A DNA stretch of 64,000 nucleotides from Gluconobacter cadivus (GCF_015244745.1 NZ_JABCQI010000001.1:248001-312000); one strand, 5' to 3'; positions 6,648-16,795 are shown, counted from the stretch's first letter. The notes: generated from the sequence alone by a model not told the origin. A program made the numbers and translations.

Positions 6648-9290
6648 ATGCCCCTGCCTACCGCCGAAAACGCCAGCCCTGCGATGGCCCAGTGGTTCGA
6701 TCTCAAACACCGCGAACCCGATGCCCTGCTGTTTTTCCGCATGGGCGATTTCTACGAGCTGTTCTTTGCCGACGCACAGGCGGCCGCCATGGCGCTCGAC
6801 ATCGCACTGACAGCCCGCGGCACACATCAGGGCGAGCCGATCCCCATGTGTGGCGTCCCGGTCGCGGCTGCCCCGGCCTATCTCTCGCGGCTGATCCGCC
6901 GCGGCTTTCGCGTCGCTGTCGCCGAGCAGACGCAAACCCCGCCGAAAAAGGGCGAAAAGCCTCAGAAAGGCCCGCTGGCCCGTGCCATCGTTCGCGTCGT
7001 CACCCCCGGCACCCTGACCGAAGACGAACTGCTCGAAGCCGGACGCGCCAATCTCCTGCTCGCCCTCGCCCGCAGTCCTGAAAAACGCGCGAAAACGATC
7101 GGCGCGGCCTGGATCGATATTTCCACTGGCGCCTTCGAAACGGCTTCGGTCAGCGATGCCGCTTTGCCGGAACTTCTGGCGCGGCTGGACCCCGCCGAAA
7201 TCCTGTCCGAACCCAACCTCATCCCGCCCGACTATGCGAACCGACTGGCCCCCGTCGCCGTCCCGCCCACGCTCGACAGCGCCCGCACCCTCGTCGCCCG
7301 CGCCTATGGCGTTGCCCAGATCGATGCCCTCGGGGACTTTCCGCCCGAACAGGCCGTTGCCTGCGCCATTGCCCTGAACTACGTCCAACGCAGTCAGGCC
7401 GGAGCGCTCCCGCGCCTGTCGCGTCCCATTCCGCAAGGCACGGACGGTGTGCTGGGCATTGATCCCGCCACCCGCGCCAGCCTCGATATTCTCCGCACCC
7501 GTGACGGCGAAACGAAACACAGCCTTCTCGGCGCTGTCACCCGCACCGCTACAGCCGCAGGTTCGCGCCTTCTGGCCCAGTGGCTCGCCTCTCCGCTGAC
7601 GGATGCCACCACCATCACGGATCGCCAGAATGGCTGGCTCTGGCTCCAGTCTATTCCCGACCTGTCCAGTGCGTTAGGCGATATTCTGCGCCGCACGCCC
7701 GATCCTGCCCGTGCCCTTGGCCGCATCTCCGCTGGGCGCGGGCAGCCGCGCGATCTCGCCGCGATCCGCGACACGCTGATCGCCGCCAACGACATAACGG
7801 CCCTGTTCCAGCCCGTCTGCGATGCGTCAACGCCCACGCTGATCCGTACACTCACCGCTGGTCTGTACGGCCGCGCCGATACCTTACTGGAGCAGCTTCA
7901 GGCTGCTGTCGCCGACACCCTGCCCGCCCGCATCGAAGACGGCGGCTTCATCGCACCCGGCTACAATACGGAACTGGACCGTTATCGTGGCCTGCGTGAC
8001 GAAAGCCGCCGCATCATCGCCGCCATGCAGGGCGAACTGTCCGAAAAATTCGGCGTCACGACGTTGAAAATCAAACACCACGCCCAGCTTGGCTACGTCA
8101 TCGAAGTCCCGTCCGCGGCTGGCGCGAAACTGCGCGACAACCCCGAACTCTCGTTCCGCCAAGGGACTGCCAGTCTCGCCCGCTTCTCCACCGAAGAGCT
8201 TGCCGGTCTGGATCGTGCGATCCTCGAAGCCGCCGACAGAGCCTCTGCGCTGGAACGCCGCATCTTCTCCGAACTCTGCGCCCGCATTCTCCAAACCCCG
8301 GCCCTTGATGAGGTGGCGGAGTTCCTCGCCCTCGCCGACGTGTTGCGCTCCTGCGGTCTGCTCGCCGAAGGTGGATCATGGTGCCGCCCCGTTGTCACGG
8401 ATGGCACGGAGTTCAGTCTTGTCGCCTGCCGACATCCGGTTGTGGAAGCTGCGCTGGCCGAGTCGGGAAGCGCGGACGCCCGCTTCATCCCCAATGACTG
8501 TGCCCTGCCCCCCGAACACCGCGCCATGTTGCTGACGGGGCCGAACATGGCGGGTAAATCGACCTTCCTGCGCCAGACGGCACTGGCCGTGATCCTGGCT
8601 CAGGCGGGGTTGCCTGTCCCGGCAAAATCCGCGCAGATCGGTGTCGTGGACCGTCTGTTCTCCCGCGTTGGCGGAGCGGATGATCTTGCCCGGGGCCGCT
8701 CCACCTTCATGGTCGAAATGACCGAGACGGCCGCGATTCTCAATCAGGCCGGACCGAAATCGCTTGTCGTCGTGGACGAGATCGGACGGGGCACCGCAAC
8801 CCTCGACGGTCTGTCCATCGCATGGGCCACGCTCGAAGCCCTGCACACACAGCTTGGCTCGCGGACAATCTTTGCCACACATTTCCATGAACTCGGCGCG
8901 CTGACCGACTTCCTGCCCCGCCTCGCGCCTTACACGATGGCCGTGAAGGAATGGCGCGGCGAGGTCATCTTCCAGCACGAAGTCCGCCCCGGTGCCGCTC
9001 GCAAGAGCTGGGGCCTGCATGTCGCAAAACTGGCGGGAATCCCGCCCTCCGTCATCACACGTGCCAACCGTCTTCTGACCCAGTTCGAGCGCGAACAGGC
9101 CGATTCCCGCTCGTCTCTGCCGCTGTTTGAAGCCGTTGCGGAGCCAGAGTCGGCGGCACCTGCCACACCTCCCGCCTCCACTCCGCTGGAGGACGCACTC
9201 TACGCCCTGAACCCCGACGATCTCTCTCCCCGGGACGCGCTGGATGCGTTATACTCTTTGAAACGCCTTGCCTCAGGAAACGGCACTTGA
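6648..9290 (+). CDS. mutS: DNA mismatch repair protein MutS
   Basis: Recognises mismatches and recruits MutL. With the ATG at 6648 the protein has 880 residues and the mismatch-wedging motif GDFYEL at 33-38, the normal N-terminal position. An upstream in-frame TTG (6582) would add 22 residues with no similarity. Domains in order are the mismatch-binding domain, connector, lever/clamp, and the C-terminal ATPase with Walker A GPNMAGKST, Walker B VVVDEIGRGT and the switch FATHFHELG. The stop overlaps the TTG start of glnD. Confidence 0.95.
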   Translation: MPLPTAENASPAMAQWFDLKHREPDALLFFRMGDFYELFFADAQAAAMALDIALTARGTHQGEPIPMCGVPVAAAPAYLSRLIRRGFRVAVAEQTQTPPKKGEKPQKGPLARAIVRVVTPGTLTEDELLEAGRANLLLALARSPEKRAKTIGAAWIDISTGAFETASVSDAALPELLARLDPAEILSEPNLIPPDYANRLAPVAVPPTLDSARTLVARAYGVAQIDALGDFPPEQAVACAIALNYVQRSQAGALPRLSRPIPQGTDGVLGIDPATRASLDILRTRDGETKHSLLGAVTRTATAAGSRLLAQWLASPLTDATTITDRQNGWLWLQSIPDLSSALGDILRRTPDPARALGRISAGRGQPRDLAAIRDTLIAANDITALFQPVCDASTPTLIRTLTAGLYGRADTLLEQLQAAVADTLPARIEDGGFIAPGYNTELDRYRGLRDESRRIIAAMQGELSEKFGVTTLKIKHHAQLGYVIEVPSAAGAKLRDNPELSFRQGTASLARFSTEELAGLDRAILEAADRASALERRIFSELCARILQTPALDEVAEFLALADVLRSCGLLAEGGSWCRPVVTDGTEFSLVACRHPVVEAALAESGSADARFIPNDCALPPEHRAMLLTGPNMAGKSTFLRQTALAVILAQAGLPVPAKSAQIGVVDRLFSRVGGADDLARGRSTFMVEMTETAAILNQAGPKSLVVVDEIGRGTATLDGLSIAWATLEALHTQLGSRTIFATHFHELGALTDFLPRLAPYTMAVKEWRGEVIFQHEVRPGAARKSWGLHVAKLAGIPPSVITRANRLLTQFEREQADSRSSLPLFEAVAEPESAAPATPPASTPLEDALYALNPDDLSPRDALDALYSLKRLASGNGT

Positions 9291-12136
9291 AAGAAAACTC
9301 TTTCTGGGGCGAAACTCTCCCTCTTTCCTTCGCTGACGATACGGATAAGCCCCTGTCTGACCGAACCGCCCCCCTCCCGTATGACCCGGCCTCCTCCCTG
9401 CAGAGCGCTCTCGATACGGCTGCGGAACAGGGCCAGACAAGCCGCGAAGCCGTGCTCTCCATCCTGCGGCGGCATCTCGGCAGCGGAAACGCTTCCGTCC
9501 GCTATCAGTTTGAAAAGCGCCGGATCTCGGGAATCGATGCCGCCCGTGCGCTCGCCCGTCAGGCCGACGACATGGTCTGCGCTCTGGCCGATCTCGCAGC
9601 GCAGAAACACGGTGCTCCCGGCGAAACGCTCTGTCTTTGCGCCACCGGCGGCTACGGCGCGGGCCTACTCGCCCCCTTCAGCGACATCGACATCCTGTTT
9701 CTGATCCCCGGCGATCCCTCAGCCGCCATGACGGCCCGGATCGAGTTCATTCTTTACGCCCTGTGGGATCTCGGTCTGCGCGTCGGTCATGCCACGCGCT
9801 CCATCACAGAATGCGTCCGCGACGCCGATACCGACCTGACGATCCGCACGGCTCTGCTGGACCTGCGCTTCCTCCACGGCGACCGCGCCCTCGCCCGCAA
9901 TCTGCGATGCGCCTTGGGTGCTGACCTCCAAAACGATCGTCTGTGCGACTTCGTCATGGGCAAGATCGGCGAGCGCGAACAGCGTCACCGCCGCTTCGGC
10001 GACAATCCCTACATGGTTGAGCCGAACATCAAGGAGGGCCGCGGTGGCCTGCGGGACCTGCAAACCCTGAACTGGATGGGTCGTGCAGCTCTAGGCTGTG
10101 CCGTCTCGACACCGGACCGCAACGGTGCACCCGCCGAAGCACCCCAGACCCCCTCCTTCGCGTCTTTCGGCCTGCTGACGGAACGTGAAGCACACCGTGC
10201 TCGCCGCTCGTGGGACTTCCTGTGGACCGTTCGTCTGCATCTGCACTACATCACCGGCCGCGCAGAAGAACGCCTGACCTTCGATGTCCAGCCCGTCATC
10301 GGCGGTCGTATGGGGTATGCAACGCACGGCCGACAGCGCGGTGTTGAACGCTTCATGCGGCATTACTTCCTGACCGCCCGCGACGTCATGCGCCTGACCA
10401 GCGTGCTGCAACCCGTTGTGCTGATGCATCTTCAGGATCAGACCACCGGCGAGCCGCCCAAAATCGTTCCCGGACCCGAAGAGTTCCAGACCATCGCCGG
10501 GCGCATCTGTCCGATCGAGCCCGTCACTTTCGCAGACGAGCCCCGCGAGATGTTTCGCCTGCTCGATTGCGGGCGTCGTCACGACCTGCCGCTGCATCCC
10601 ATCGCAATGCAGCAGATCATCCGCAACGAACGCCATGCCGTGACCCTGCGTGACGATCCCGAGACTGCAAAAATCTTTCTGGATCTGCTCTGCGAGCCGA
10701 GTGCGGACGACACCAAAGCCGTACCGTTCTGGCTCCCGATCCTGAATGAAACCGGCCTTCTCGGTCGTCTTCTACCGGACTGGTCCCGCGTTGTCGGGCA
10801 GATGCAGTTCGACAGCTATCATATCTATACGGTCGATGAGCACATCGTCGAAGCTGTGCGGATGATGGGTCAGATCGAAGCCGGTCGCATGGCGGACGAG
10901 ATCCCGCTGGCCTATACGCTGGCCAGCGACCTCCGCTCCCGCCGCGCGCTCTACGTCGCGGTTCTGCTCCACGATATTGGCAAGGGACGCGGCGGCGACC
11001 ATTCCGAAATCGGTGCCGATCTTGCGTTGACGATCTGTCCACAACTCGGACTCGACCCTGAAGAAACCGACACCGTCTCCTGGCTGGTCCTGCACCACCT
11101 TCTGCTTTCCCAGACCGCCTTCACCCGCGACATCGACGATCCTCGCACGATTCTCGACCTCGCCGACACCATTCAGTCTCCCGAACGCCTGCGCCTGCTG
11201 CTTCTGCTGACCATCGCCGACATGCGCGCCGTCAGCCCAAAAGTCTGGAACGCCTGGAAAGCAACGCTTCTGCGCGAGCTTTTCTCCCGCGTTGCCGAGG
11301 TTCTGGAAGGCGGACTGGCTGCCACCGAACGCGACAGCCGCGTCAACCATGCCCGGGACCTGGCCCGGGATGGCCTCACTGGCACGCTGCCTGAAAGTAG
11401 CATCGAACGCTTTCTGGAACTCGGCTACCCGAGCTACTGGCTCGGCTTCGACACCGATACCCAGATGCGCCACGCCCGCATGGTCCACGATTCGGACCGA
11501 TATCGCTCTCCTGTGACGGTCGAAGCCTTCCCGATCCCCGAACGCGGCGTTACCGAACTCACCGTCCTCTGCGCCGACCATCCGGGCCTGTTCTCACAGA
11601 TTGCGGGAGCCCTCGCGGTCGCCGGGGCCTCCATCGTGGACGCCCGTATTCACACGCTGAGCGATGGTATGGCGCTCGACACATTCTGGGTGCAGGACGG
11701 CGAAGGCTGTTCCTTCGAGGAGCCCCATCAACTCGGGCGCCTCAACCATCTCGTGGAACAGGCACTGTCGGGCCGCCTCGACATCCGCAAGGGCATTGAA
11801 GACGCCAGCCATCACAGCACTTCGCGCCGGATGCGCGCGATTCACGTCCCACCCCGCGTCGTCATCGACAACACGGCTTCGGACCGTCATACCGTCATCG
11901 AGGTCAACGGACGCGACCGCCCCGGCCTGCTGCACGACATCACATCAACGCTTAGCAGCCAGTCCCTCCAGATTTCCTCGGCCCATATCACGACCTACGG
12001 CATGCGCGCCGTGGACGTCTTCTATGTGCGGGACCTGCTGGGCCTGAAAATTACCGATCCGGTCCGTCTTGCCCGTCTGCGCGAAACCCTGCTGGCATCC
12101 CTCACAAGTCCTCCGGTCACCGCTTCCGCAAACTGA
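9287..12136 (+). CDS. glnD: bifunctional [PII] uridylyltransferase / uridylyl-removing enzyme GlnD
   Basis: Senses glutamine and uridylylates or deuridylylates PII, controlling nitrogen assimilation. The 949-residue protein has the nucleotidyltransferase motif GGYGAGLLAPFSDIDILF (about 122-139), a linker with EPNIKEGRGGLRDLQTL, an HD hydrolase domain with VLLHDIGKGRGGDHSEIG (about 562-579), and two C-terminal ACT domains (ELTVLCADHPGLFSQIAGAL; EVNGRDRPGLLHDIT). The start is a TTG in a TTGA overlap with the mutS stop. The last 20 bases overlap the convergent TPR gene. It fits with gltBD and rpoN elsewhere in the window. Confidence 0.95.
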   Translation: MKENSFWGETLPLSFADDTDKPLSDRTAPLPYDPASSLQSALDTAAEQGQTSREAVLSILRRHLGSGNASVRYQFEKRRISGIDAARALARQADDMVCALADLAAQKHGAPGETLCLCATGGYGAGLLAPFSDIDILFLIPGDPSAAMTARIEFILYALWDLGLRVGHATRSITECVRDADTDLTIRTALLDLRFLHGDRALARNLRCALGADLQNDRLCDFVMGKIGEREQRHRRFGDNPYMVEPNIKEGRGGLRDLQTLNWMGRAALGCAVSTPDRNGAPAEAPQTPSFASFGLLTEREAHRARRSWDFLWTVRLHLHYITGRAEERLTFDVQPVIGGRMGYATHGRQRGVERFMRHYFLTARDVMRLTSVLQPVVLMHLQDQTTGEPPKIVPGPEEFQTIAGRICPIEPVTFADEPREMFRLLDCGRRHDLPLHPIAMQQIIRNERHAVTLRDDPETAKIFLDLLCEPSADDTKAVPFWLPILNETGLLGRLLPDWSRVVGQMQFDSYHIYTVDEHIVEAVRMMGQIEAGRMADEIPLAYTLASDLRSRRALYVAVLLHDIGKGRGGDHSEIGADLALTICPQLGLDPEETDTVSWLVLHHLLLSQTAFTRDIDDPRTILDLADTIQSPERLRLLLLLTIADMRAVSPKVWNAWKATLLRELFSRVAEVLEGGLAATERDSRVNHARDLARDGLTGTLPESSIERFLELGYPSYWLGFDTDTQMRHARMVHDSDRYRSPVTVEAFPIPERGVTELTVLCADHPGLFSQIAGALAVAGASIVDARIHTLSDGMALDTFWVQDGEGCSFEEPHQLGRLNHLVEQALSGRLDIRKGIEDASHHSTSRRMRAIHVPPRVVIDNTASDRHTVIEVNGRDRPGLLHDITSTLSSQSLQISSAHITTYGMRAVDVFYVRDLLGLKITDPVRLARLRETLLASLTSPPVTASAN

Positions 12137-13802
12137 GCGCCGCTGTCACGTCCTCCAGCACAACCGACCATCCTTCAGCGATGCCCGCTCCAGCGGGCGG
12201 GCGGAACTGACGGACATCGCGGTACCAGTTTACGTCTTTCCAGCGCCAGTCCCCGCCTTCACGGTTCAGCAGCCAGAGCGGACGCCCCAATGCTCCTGCC
12301 ATATGCGCCACCAGCGTATCCACACTGATCACCAGCGCACACCGCCCCACTTCCCGCGCCAGATCTTCAGAAGTTTCAAGTGATACGCGCTCCATCCATT
12401 CCGGTGCATCGCCGGGCTGAAGCGCCACAAACCGTATCCCGGGAACCTGTCGCAAAATTTCCAGACATCCGATGGGAACCGAGCGTCTGCGATCAAAGCG
12501 ATAAGACGGATTTCCCGACCAGCAGAGTCCGATCCGCCCCGCCTCAGACTTTTCTTCAACCGCAAGATAGGGCTCAATAGAAGGTGGCGCTTCAAGCCCC
12601 AGAACAGCCGGTAGACTTAACAGGCTGATCTCCGCCGCCACAGGCCCTTCCGCTGGCAAAATCCGCTCCTGTTCCAGCTCTGGCATCAGTCCCACCAGCG
12701 CGGCCGTGCGGAACCGCAGACGCAACGGACGGAGCCGCGCCGCCTGTCTCAAAAACCGCAGGAACTGAACCTCATCGCCCAGTCCCTGCTCTCCCACGAC
12801 TGCAACAGGCTCCTCTCCCGCCGAGCCATCCCACTGCGGGCTGTCCGAAACCAGTCCCAGAAGCAAGCGACGGCTTTCAAAGCACGGCCAGCCCTCCGCA
12901 AACCGTCCCTGCCCCAATAAAACGGTCGCCCGGTTGAAGCGCGCCCGCTCGGCTTCTTCTCCCGCTTCACGGACCATGATTATTTGGAACAGAGCCTCCG
13001 CATCCTCCACGCGCCCGATTTCCATTAGAATCGTGCCAAGATTGTTGGCAATCCGCGCATCCGAAGGACGTAACTCCAACGCCCGGCCTAATGTGCCACA
13101 CGCCGCCGCAAGCTCGCCCCGCGCCATCTGCACAAGACCCAGACTGTTGAGCGTCTCCGCAGTCCCAGCACCGAGTTCACAGGCCTGCAACAGAACGTCT
13201 CCTGCTTCATCGAGAGCATTTCCAGCGAAAAGAGCGGCACCCAGATTGGCCAGCGCTGCGCCGTCACCGGGCCTGTCGCGCACGACCTGCCGGAACTCTT
13301 CGACCGCCTGCATCACCAAACCGTCATCGAGAAAAAGTTCCCCGATTCGGGTTCTCACATTACTTTTATCTGCCAGCAGAGCAGCTGCTTTCTGCAAAGC
13401 CTTCCGCGCTTCGCCTCGACGCCCCAGCCCTGCAAGGGCCTCCGCAAGCGCAGCGTGGGCACGCGGATCGGCAGGCTGTAATAGTACGGACACATGCAAT
13501 GCTGCCCGCGCCGCCTCAGTATGACCCTGTTCAAGCAAGGCCAGGCCCAGCGTTATGTGCATCCTTGCCCTACGATCGGGAGAAACAGCCGATTTCTGCA
13601 AGGCACGCCCCACCAAGGCGACTGCTGTAGCACTTTGCCCGCGGGCTCGGGCGAGACACGCCATACCGTGCAGAGCATCCGGCTGTCCCGGTTCGACGAT
13701 CAGAATGGCGCGAAAGCCCTCCTCCGCGCCTGAGAGGTCTCCTGCGTCGAAACAAGCGAAAGCGGTTTCTGTGGGATCAGGAGAAAATAGCACTGTCATC
13801 AA
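12117..13802 (-). CDS. TPR protein with C-terminal glycosyltransferase-like (GT-B) domain
   Basis: Protein of 561 residues. Roughly residues 10-310 are tandem tetratricopeptide repeats with the alternating small/aromatic pattern (for example LNSLGLVQMARGELAAACGT and IANNLGTILMEIGRVEDAEA). Residues about 330-550 resemble the nucleotide-sugar-binding half seen in TPR-glycosyltransferase fusions of alphaproteobacteria: GEQGLGDEVQFLRFL, RIGLCWSGNPSYRFDRRRS, and SVDTLVAHMAGALGRPLWLL. No signal peptide, so probably cytoplasmic. The acceptor (protein or glycan) is unknown. It converges on glnD with a 20-base overlap. Confidence 0.75.
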   Translation of the reverse strand: MMTVLFSPDPTETAFACFDAGDLSGAEEGFRAILIVEPGQPDALHGMACLARARGQSATAVALVGRALQKSAVSPDRRARMHITLGLALLEQGHTEAARAALHVSVLLQPADPRAHAALAEALAGLGRRGEARKALQKAAALLADKSNVRTRIGELFLDDGLVMQAVEEFRQVVRDRPGDGAALANLGAALFAGNALDEAGDVLLQACELGAGTAETLNSLGLVQMARGELAAACGTLGRALELRPSDARIANNLGTILMEIGRVEDAEALFQIIMVREAGEEAERARFNRATVLLGQGRFAEGWPCFESRRLLLGLVSDSPQWDGSAGEEPVAVVGEQGLGDEVQFLRFLRQAARLRPLRLRFRTAALVGLMPELEQERILPAEGPVAAEISLLSLPAVLGLEAPPSIEPYLAVEEKSEAGRIGLCWSGNPSYRFDRRRSVPIGCLEILRQVPGIRFVALQPGDAPEWMERVSLETSEDLAREVGRCALVISVDTLVAHMAGALGRPLWLLNREGGDWRWKDVNWYRDVRQFRPPAGAGIAEGWSVVLEDVTAALSLRKR

Positions 13803-13913
13803 TTCTTCGTGCTCCGGAAAATCCTAAAAATTCCCAAAGATAGTGTTAACGAAGTTTTCACGATTCTCTGGTCAATATTGTAAGTCCGAGACAGAAGCAG
13901 AGGTTTTTCAGCA

Positions 13914-14276
13914 ATGCATCTTGAGCAACGAACCGGTCCTGTGCCGGGCTTGGTGTACGCGACTGTCCGGCAGGGAATGACCACCCGCACATTCCCCATC
14001 GAAGTACGCCGTACAGCTTCCGGCCACTATATCTCCCGTATGCCAGACAATCGCTGGTCCATCGAATGCCTGACCGTCGAAGCCGCGCTGCTCATGCATG
14101 CCGCAGTCCTGTTCCCGATTGAACAGGAACTCTCTCCCTGGCTCTCCAATCCCAAGCCCGCCCCGTCCGCACTTAGCAATGCTGCTGGACCGATAAAGAG
14201 CCCGATTTCTGATGGTCAGGGGCCCCTTCCGACGCCTCAGAAAACTCTCAAACAAAAAACCGAAGCGAACTCCTGA
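13914..14276 (+). CDS. hypothetical protein, 120 residues
   Basis: I do not recognise a family. The first 80 residues look folded (VYATVRQGMTTRTFPIEVRR, then SGHYISRMPDNRWSIECLTVEAALLMHAAV), while the last 40 are rich in Pro, Ser and Lys and probably disordered. There is no signal peptide or membrane helix. GCAGAGG about 10 nt before the ATG supports the start. It is divergent from the TPR gene and precedes a secreted protein by 48 bases, so the two may form a transcription unit. Confidence 0.6.
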   Translation: MHLEQRTGPVPGLVYATVRQGMTTRTFPIEVRRTASGHYISRMPDNRWSIECLTVEAALLMHAAVLFPIEQELSPWLSNPKPAPSALSNAAGPIKSPISDGQGPLPTPQKTLKQKTEANS

Positions 14277-14324
14277 GTCCACTTCATCCTTGCCAAATGC
14301 GTCCGGCAAGGCAATGTCAGTCCT

Positions 14325-15308
14325 ATGAAAACCCGTCTCCTGCACGTCGCCGCCGCAACAGGGCTGGCGGCACTGGCCTTGAGCGCCTCTCCCGCCAGAG
14401 CGGATCACCCCTGGCAGGCTTCTCCCACTCAGGCTTCCATCACAGCCGACGCAGCACTCCCCGGCCTTCGATCCACCGTGCTGCTTGCAGGTAAGAACGG
14501 AACCTATCTCGCGCTTGATGCCAGCGGACATCCCGTTCGGATCGATGCCACCAACACGCCGGCTCCCTTGTCCGGCCCCGACGTTCCCACCGAACCACTG
14601 AGCGCACTTACGACCTCAGGCGACGATTTGTGGGGTCTTTCGACAGAGAAAACTCCCACCCTAATCCGCATGTCCCCGGATGGAGCGGCCCAGTCCCGCC
14701 TCCCACTGACAGGTGCCGCGATTGCGGGCAGCAATCTTGTCGCGCTTCAGGTTCACGGTACGCAGGCCTATCTGGCCGACGAAGGCAAACCTGCTCTCGT
14801 CGCGGTTGATCTCAAGACTGGCAACGCAAAGCGTTTCCTGTCCTATGATCCTTCTCTCACCGGGCGTCATCCGCTCCTGCGCGCCGGTCAGCCCCGGATG
14901 GGACCAGACGGACGCCCCATTGCGGGTGGCAATGTGCGCTTCCTGCTTCTGGATGCAAAAGGCCAATGGCTGTTCTATCAGCCCGCCTGCGGCCCGATGT
15001 CCCGCATCGACACCGCTCTGCTGACCGACACGGAATTCACGCCCGTCGAGCAGCTTGACGGCATTACTGAATGGCGGACAACCCCTGGCATTGGCGGCGA
15101 AACCCTGACGCCGGACAACATATTTTACCTCTCCGACATTACCGTCGGCAGCATCCTGAAATTCGGCACTGACCGTATTCCTCTGCGGATCCTCACAGAC
15201 CCTCGTCTTTATGATGCAGGCGCGCCCGCAGTCTCCGACAGCCACCAGATGGCCGTGCTCGCCACGGAAGATGGCAAAACGCACATTCTTCGCATCGCCT
15301 TGCCCTGA
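14325..15308 (+). CDS. secreted beta-propeller protein, possibly MRJP/yellow- or gluconolactonase-like
   Basis: A 327-residue protein with a clear Sec signal (charged MKTR, hydrophobic stretch, cleavage near SPARA-D at about 26). The mature part has repeated strand-turn units such as AYLADEGKPALVAVDLKTGNA, then PDGRPIAGGNVRFLLLDAKG, WLFYQPACGPMSRIDTALL and NIFYLSDITVGSILKF. This pattern resembles major royal jelly/yellow-related propellers, which are annotated in many proteobacteria as putative gluconolactonases. No catalytic residues can be assigned with confidence. Location is periplasmic or extracellular. Confidence 0.6.
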   Translation: MKTRLLHVAAATGLAALALSASPARADHPWQASPTQASITADAALPGLRSTVLLAGKNGTYLALDASGHPVRIDATNTPAPLSGPDVPTEPLSALTTSGDDLWGLSTEKTPTLIRMSPDGAAQSRLPLTGAAIAGSNLVALQVHGTQAYLADEGKPALVAVDLKTGNAKRFLSYDPSLTGRHPLLRAGQPRMGPDGRPIAGGNVRFLLLDAKGQWLFYQPACGPMSRIDTALLTDTEFTPVEQLDGITEWRTTPGIGGETLTPDNIFYLSDITVGSILKFGTDRIPLRILTDPRLYDAGAPAVSDSHQMAVLATEDGKTHILRIALP

Positions 15309-15331
15309 CAGGACGTGATATAAAATCCCCC

Positions 15332-16732
15332 ATGCGCTACCGATCGACCCGCGGCGAGCTGACCGCCGACGCCCCGAATTTCTCTGACATCCTTCTCGCT
15401 GGCCTTGCGGGAGACGGCGGTCTCTACATGCCGGAGAGCTGGCCAAAGATCAGCCCGCAGACCCTGCGTGAATGGCGCGCGCTCTCCTATCCGGACCTCG
15501 CAGCCGAAGTCATCGCCCTCTTCACGGAAGGCGCAATCGACGTCGACACCCTGCGCGACATGACACGGGACGCCTATGCCGGTTTCGACCATGCCGCTGT
15601 CGTCCCGCTGGTCGAAGTTGAGCAGGACCTCTACTCCCTCGAACTGTTCCACGGTCCCACGCTCGCCTTTAAAGACATGGCGATGCAGATGCTCGGCCGT
15701 CTATTCGATCACGTCCTGACCCAGCGCAACCGCCATGTTACGATCGTCGGCGCGACCTCCGGCGACACGGGCTCGGCCGCCATCGAAGCCTGCCGTGGCC
15801 GCGAACGCCTCTCCGTCGTCATCCTGCATCCCAAGGGCCGCACCTCGGACGTCCAGCGGCGCCAGATGACGACCGTTCAGGACGACAACATCCTCAATAT
15901 TGCCGTCGAAGGCGATTTCGATACCTGTCAGGATCTGGTCAAGGCGATGTTCGCCGACCACGCTTTCCGTGACGAAGTCTCGCTCTCAGCGGTTAATTCG
16001 ATTAACTGGGCCCGTATCGCCGCCCAGATCCCGTATTATGTCCGCGCAGCTCTCGCGCTTGGCGCTCCGGACCGCGAAGTCTCCTTCTCGGTCCCGACCG
16101 GCAATTTCGGCAATGTCCTCGCCGCATGGGCCGCAAAGCAGATGGGCATTCCCATCAAAAAGCTCTGCATCGGCTCCAACCGCAACGACATTCTGACGCG
16201 CTTCGTCATCGACAACGATATGAGCGTGCGTAGTGTCGAACCAAGCCTGTCACCATCGATGGACATTCAGGTCTCGTCCAATTTCGAGCGCCTGCTGTTC
16301 GAACTGCTGGACCGCAATTCCACGCGTTGCGCCGCCATCATGCGCGAGTTCCGCGAGACTGGTCGCATGGCCGTCCCGCACGACGCCTGGACCCGTATGA
16401 AGGACGTCTTCGAGGGCATGACCCTCACTGACGAACAGACCAGCGAGGCCATGCGACTATTCTACAACGAGAGCCTCTATCTCGCAGACCCACATAGTGC
16501 GATCGGCCTCGCCGTCGGCAAGCGCTTTCAGGAGCCCGGCATCCCCATGGTGGCGGCTGCCACGGCTCATCCTGCCAAGTTCCCGGATGCCGTCACTGCT
16601 GCTACCGGCATTCATCCCAAACTGCCGCCGCACCTGTCCGACCTGTTCGAGCGCACCGAGCGTTACGAGTGCATGGACAGTCAGATCGCTGGTCTTCAGG
16701 ACGCTGTCCGCGCTCACATCAAACGCGCCTGA
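15332..16732 (+). CDS. thrC: threonine synthase
   Basis: PLP enzyme converting O-phosphohomoserine to threonine. The N-terminus RYRSTRGE is the standard start of the long (fold II, type 2) form. LAGLAGDGGLYMPE, the PLP lysine K114 in GPTLAFKDMAMQ, GATSGDTGSAA and NSINWARIAAQIPYY follow. Length of 466 residues is usual. The gene is followed by a small hairpin (16747-16770) and the M16 peptidase on the same strand. Confidence 0.96.
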   Translation: MRYRSTRGELTADAPNFSDILLAGLAGDGGLYMPESWPKISPQTLREWRALSYPDLAAEVIALFTEGAIDVDTLRDMTRDAYAGFDHAAVVPLVEVEQDLYSLELFHGPTLAFKDMAMQMLGRLFDHVLTQRNRHVTIVGATSGDTGSAAIEACRGRERLSVVILHPKGRTSDVQRRQMTTVQDDNILNIAVEGDFDTCQDLVKAMFADHAFRDEVSLSAVNSINWARIAAQIPYYVRAALALGAPDREVSFSVPTGNFGNVLAAWAAKQMGIPIKKLCIGSNRNDILTRFVIDNDMSVRSVEPSLSPSMDIQVSSNFERLLFELLDRNSTRCAAIMREFRETGRMAVPHDAWTRMKDVFEGMTLTDEQTSEAMRLFYNESLYLADPHSAIGLAVGKRFQEPGIPMVAAATAHPAKFPDAVTAATGIHPKLPPHLSDLFERTERYECMDSQIAGLQDAVRAHIKRA

Positions 16733-16746
16733 TCTTCAGAAAAACA

Positions 16747-16770
16747 CAGGCTCTCCATCCGGGGAGCCTG
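16747..16770 (+). repeat. 7-bp hairpin in the thrC-peptidase intergenic gap
   Basis: CAGGCTC (16747-16753) and GAGCCTG (16764-16770) form a perfect stem with a 10-base loop. No T-tract follows, so termination is doubtful. Confidence 0.3.
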
Positions 16771-16795
16771 CCTTCCTTCGACATTACGGAACCTC

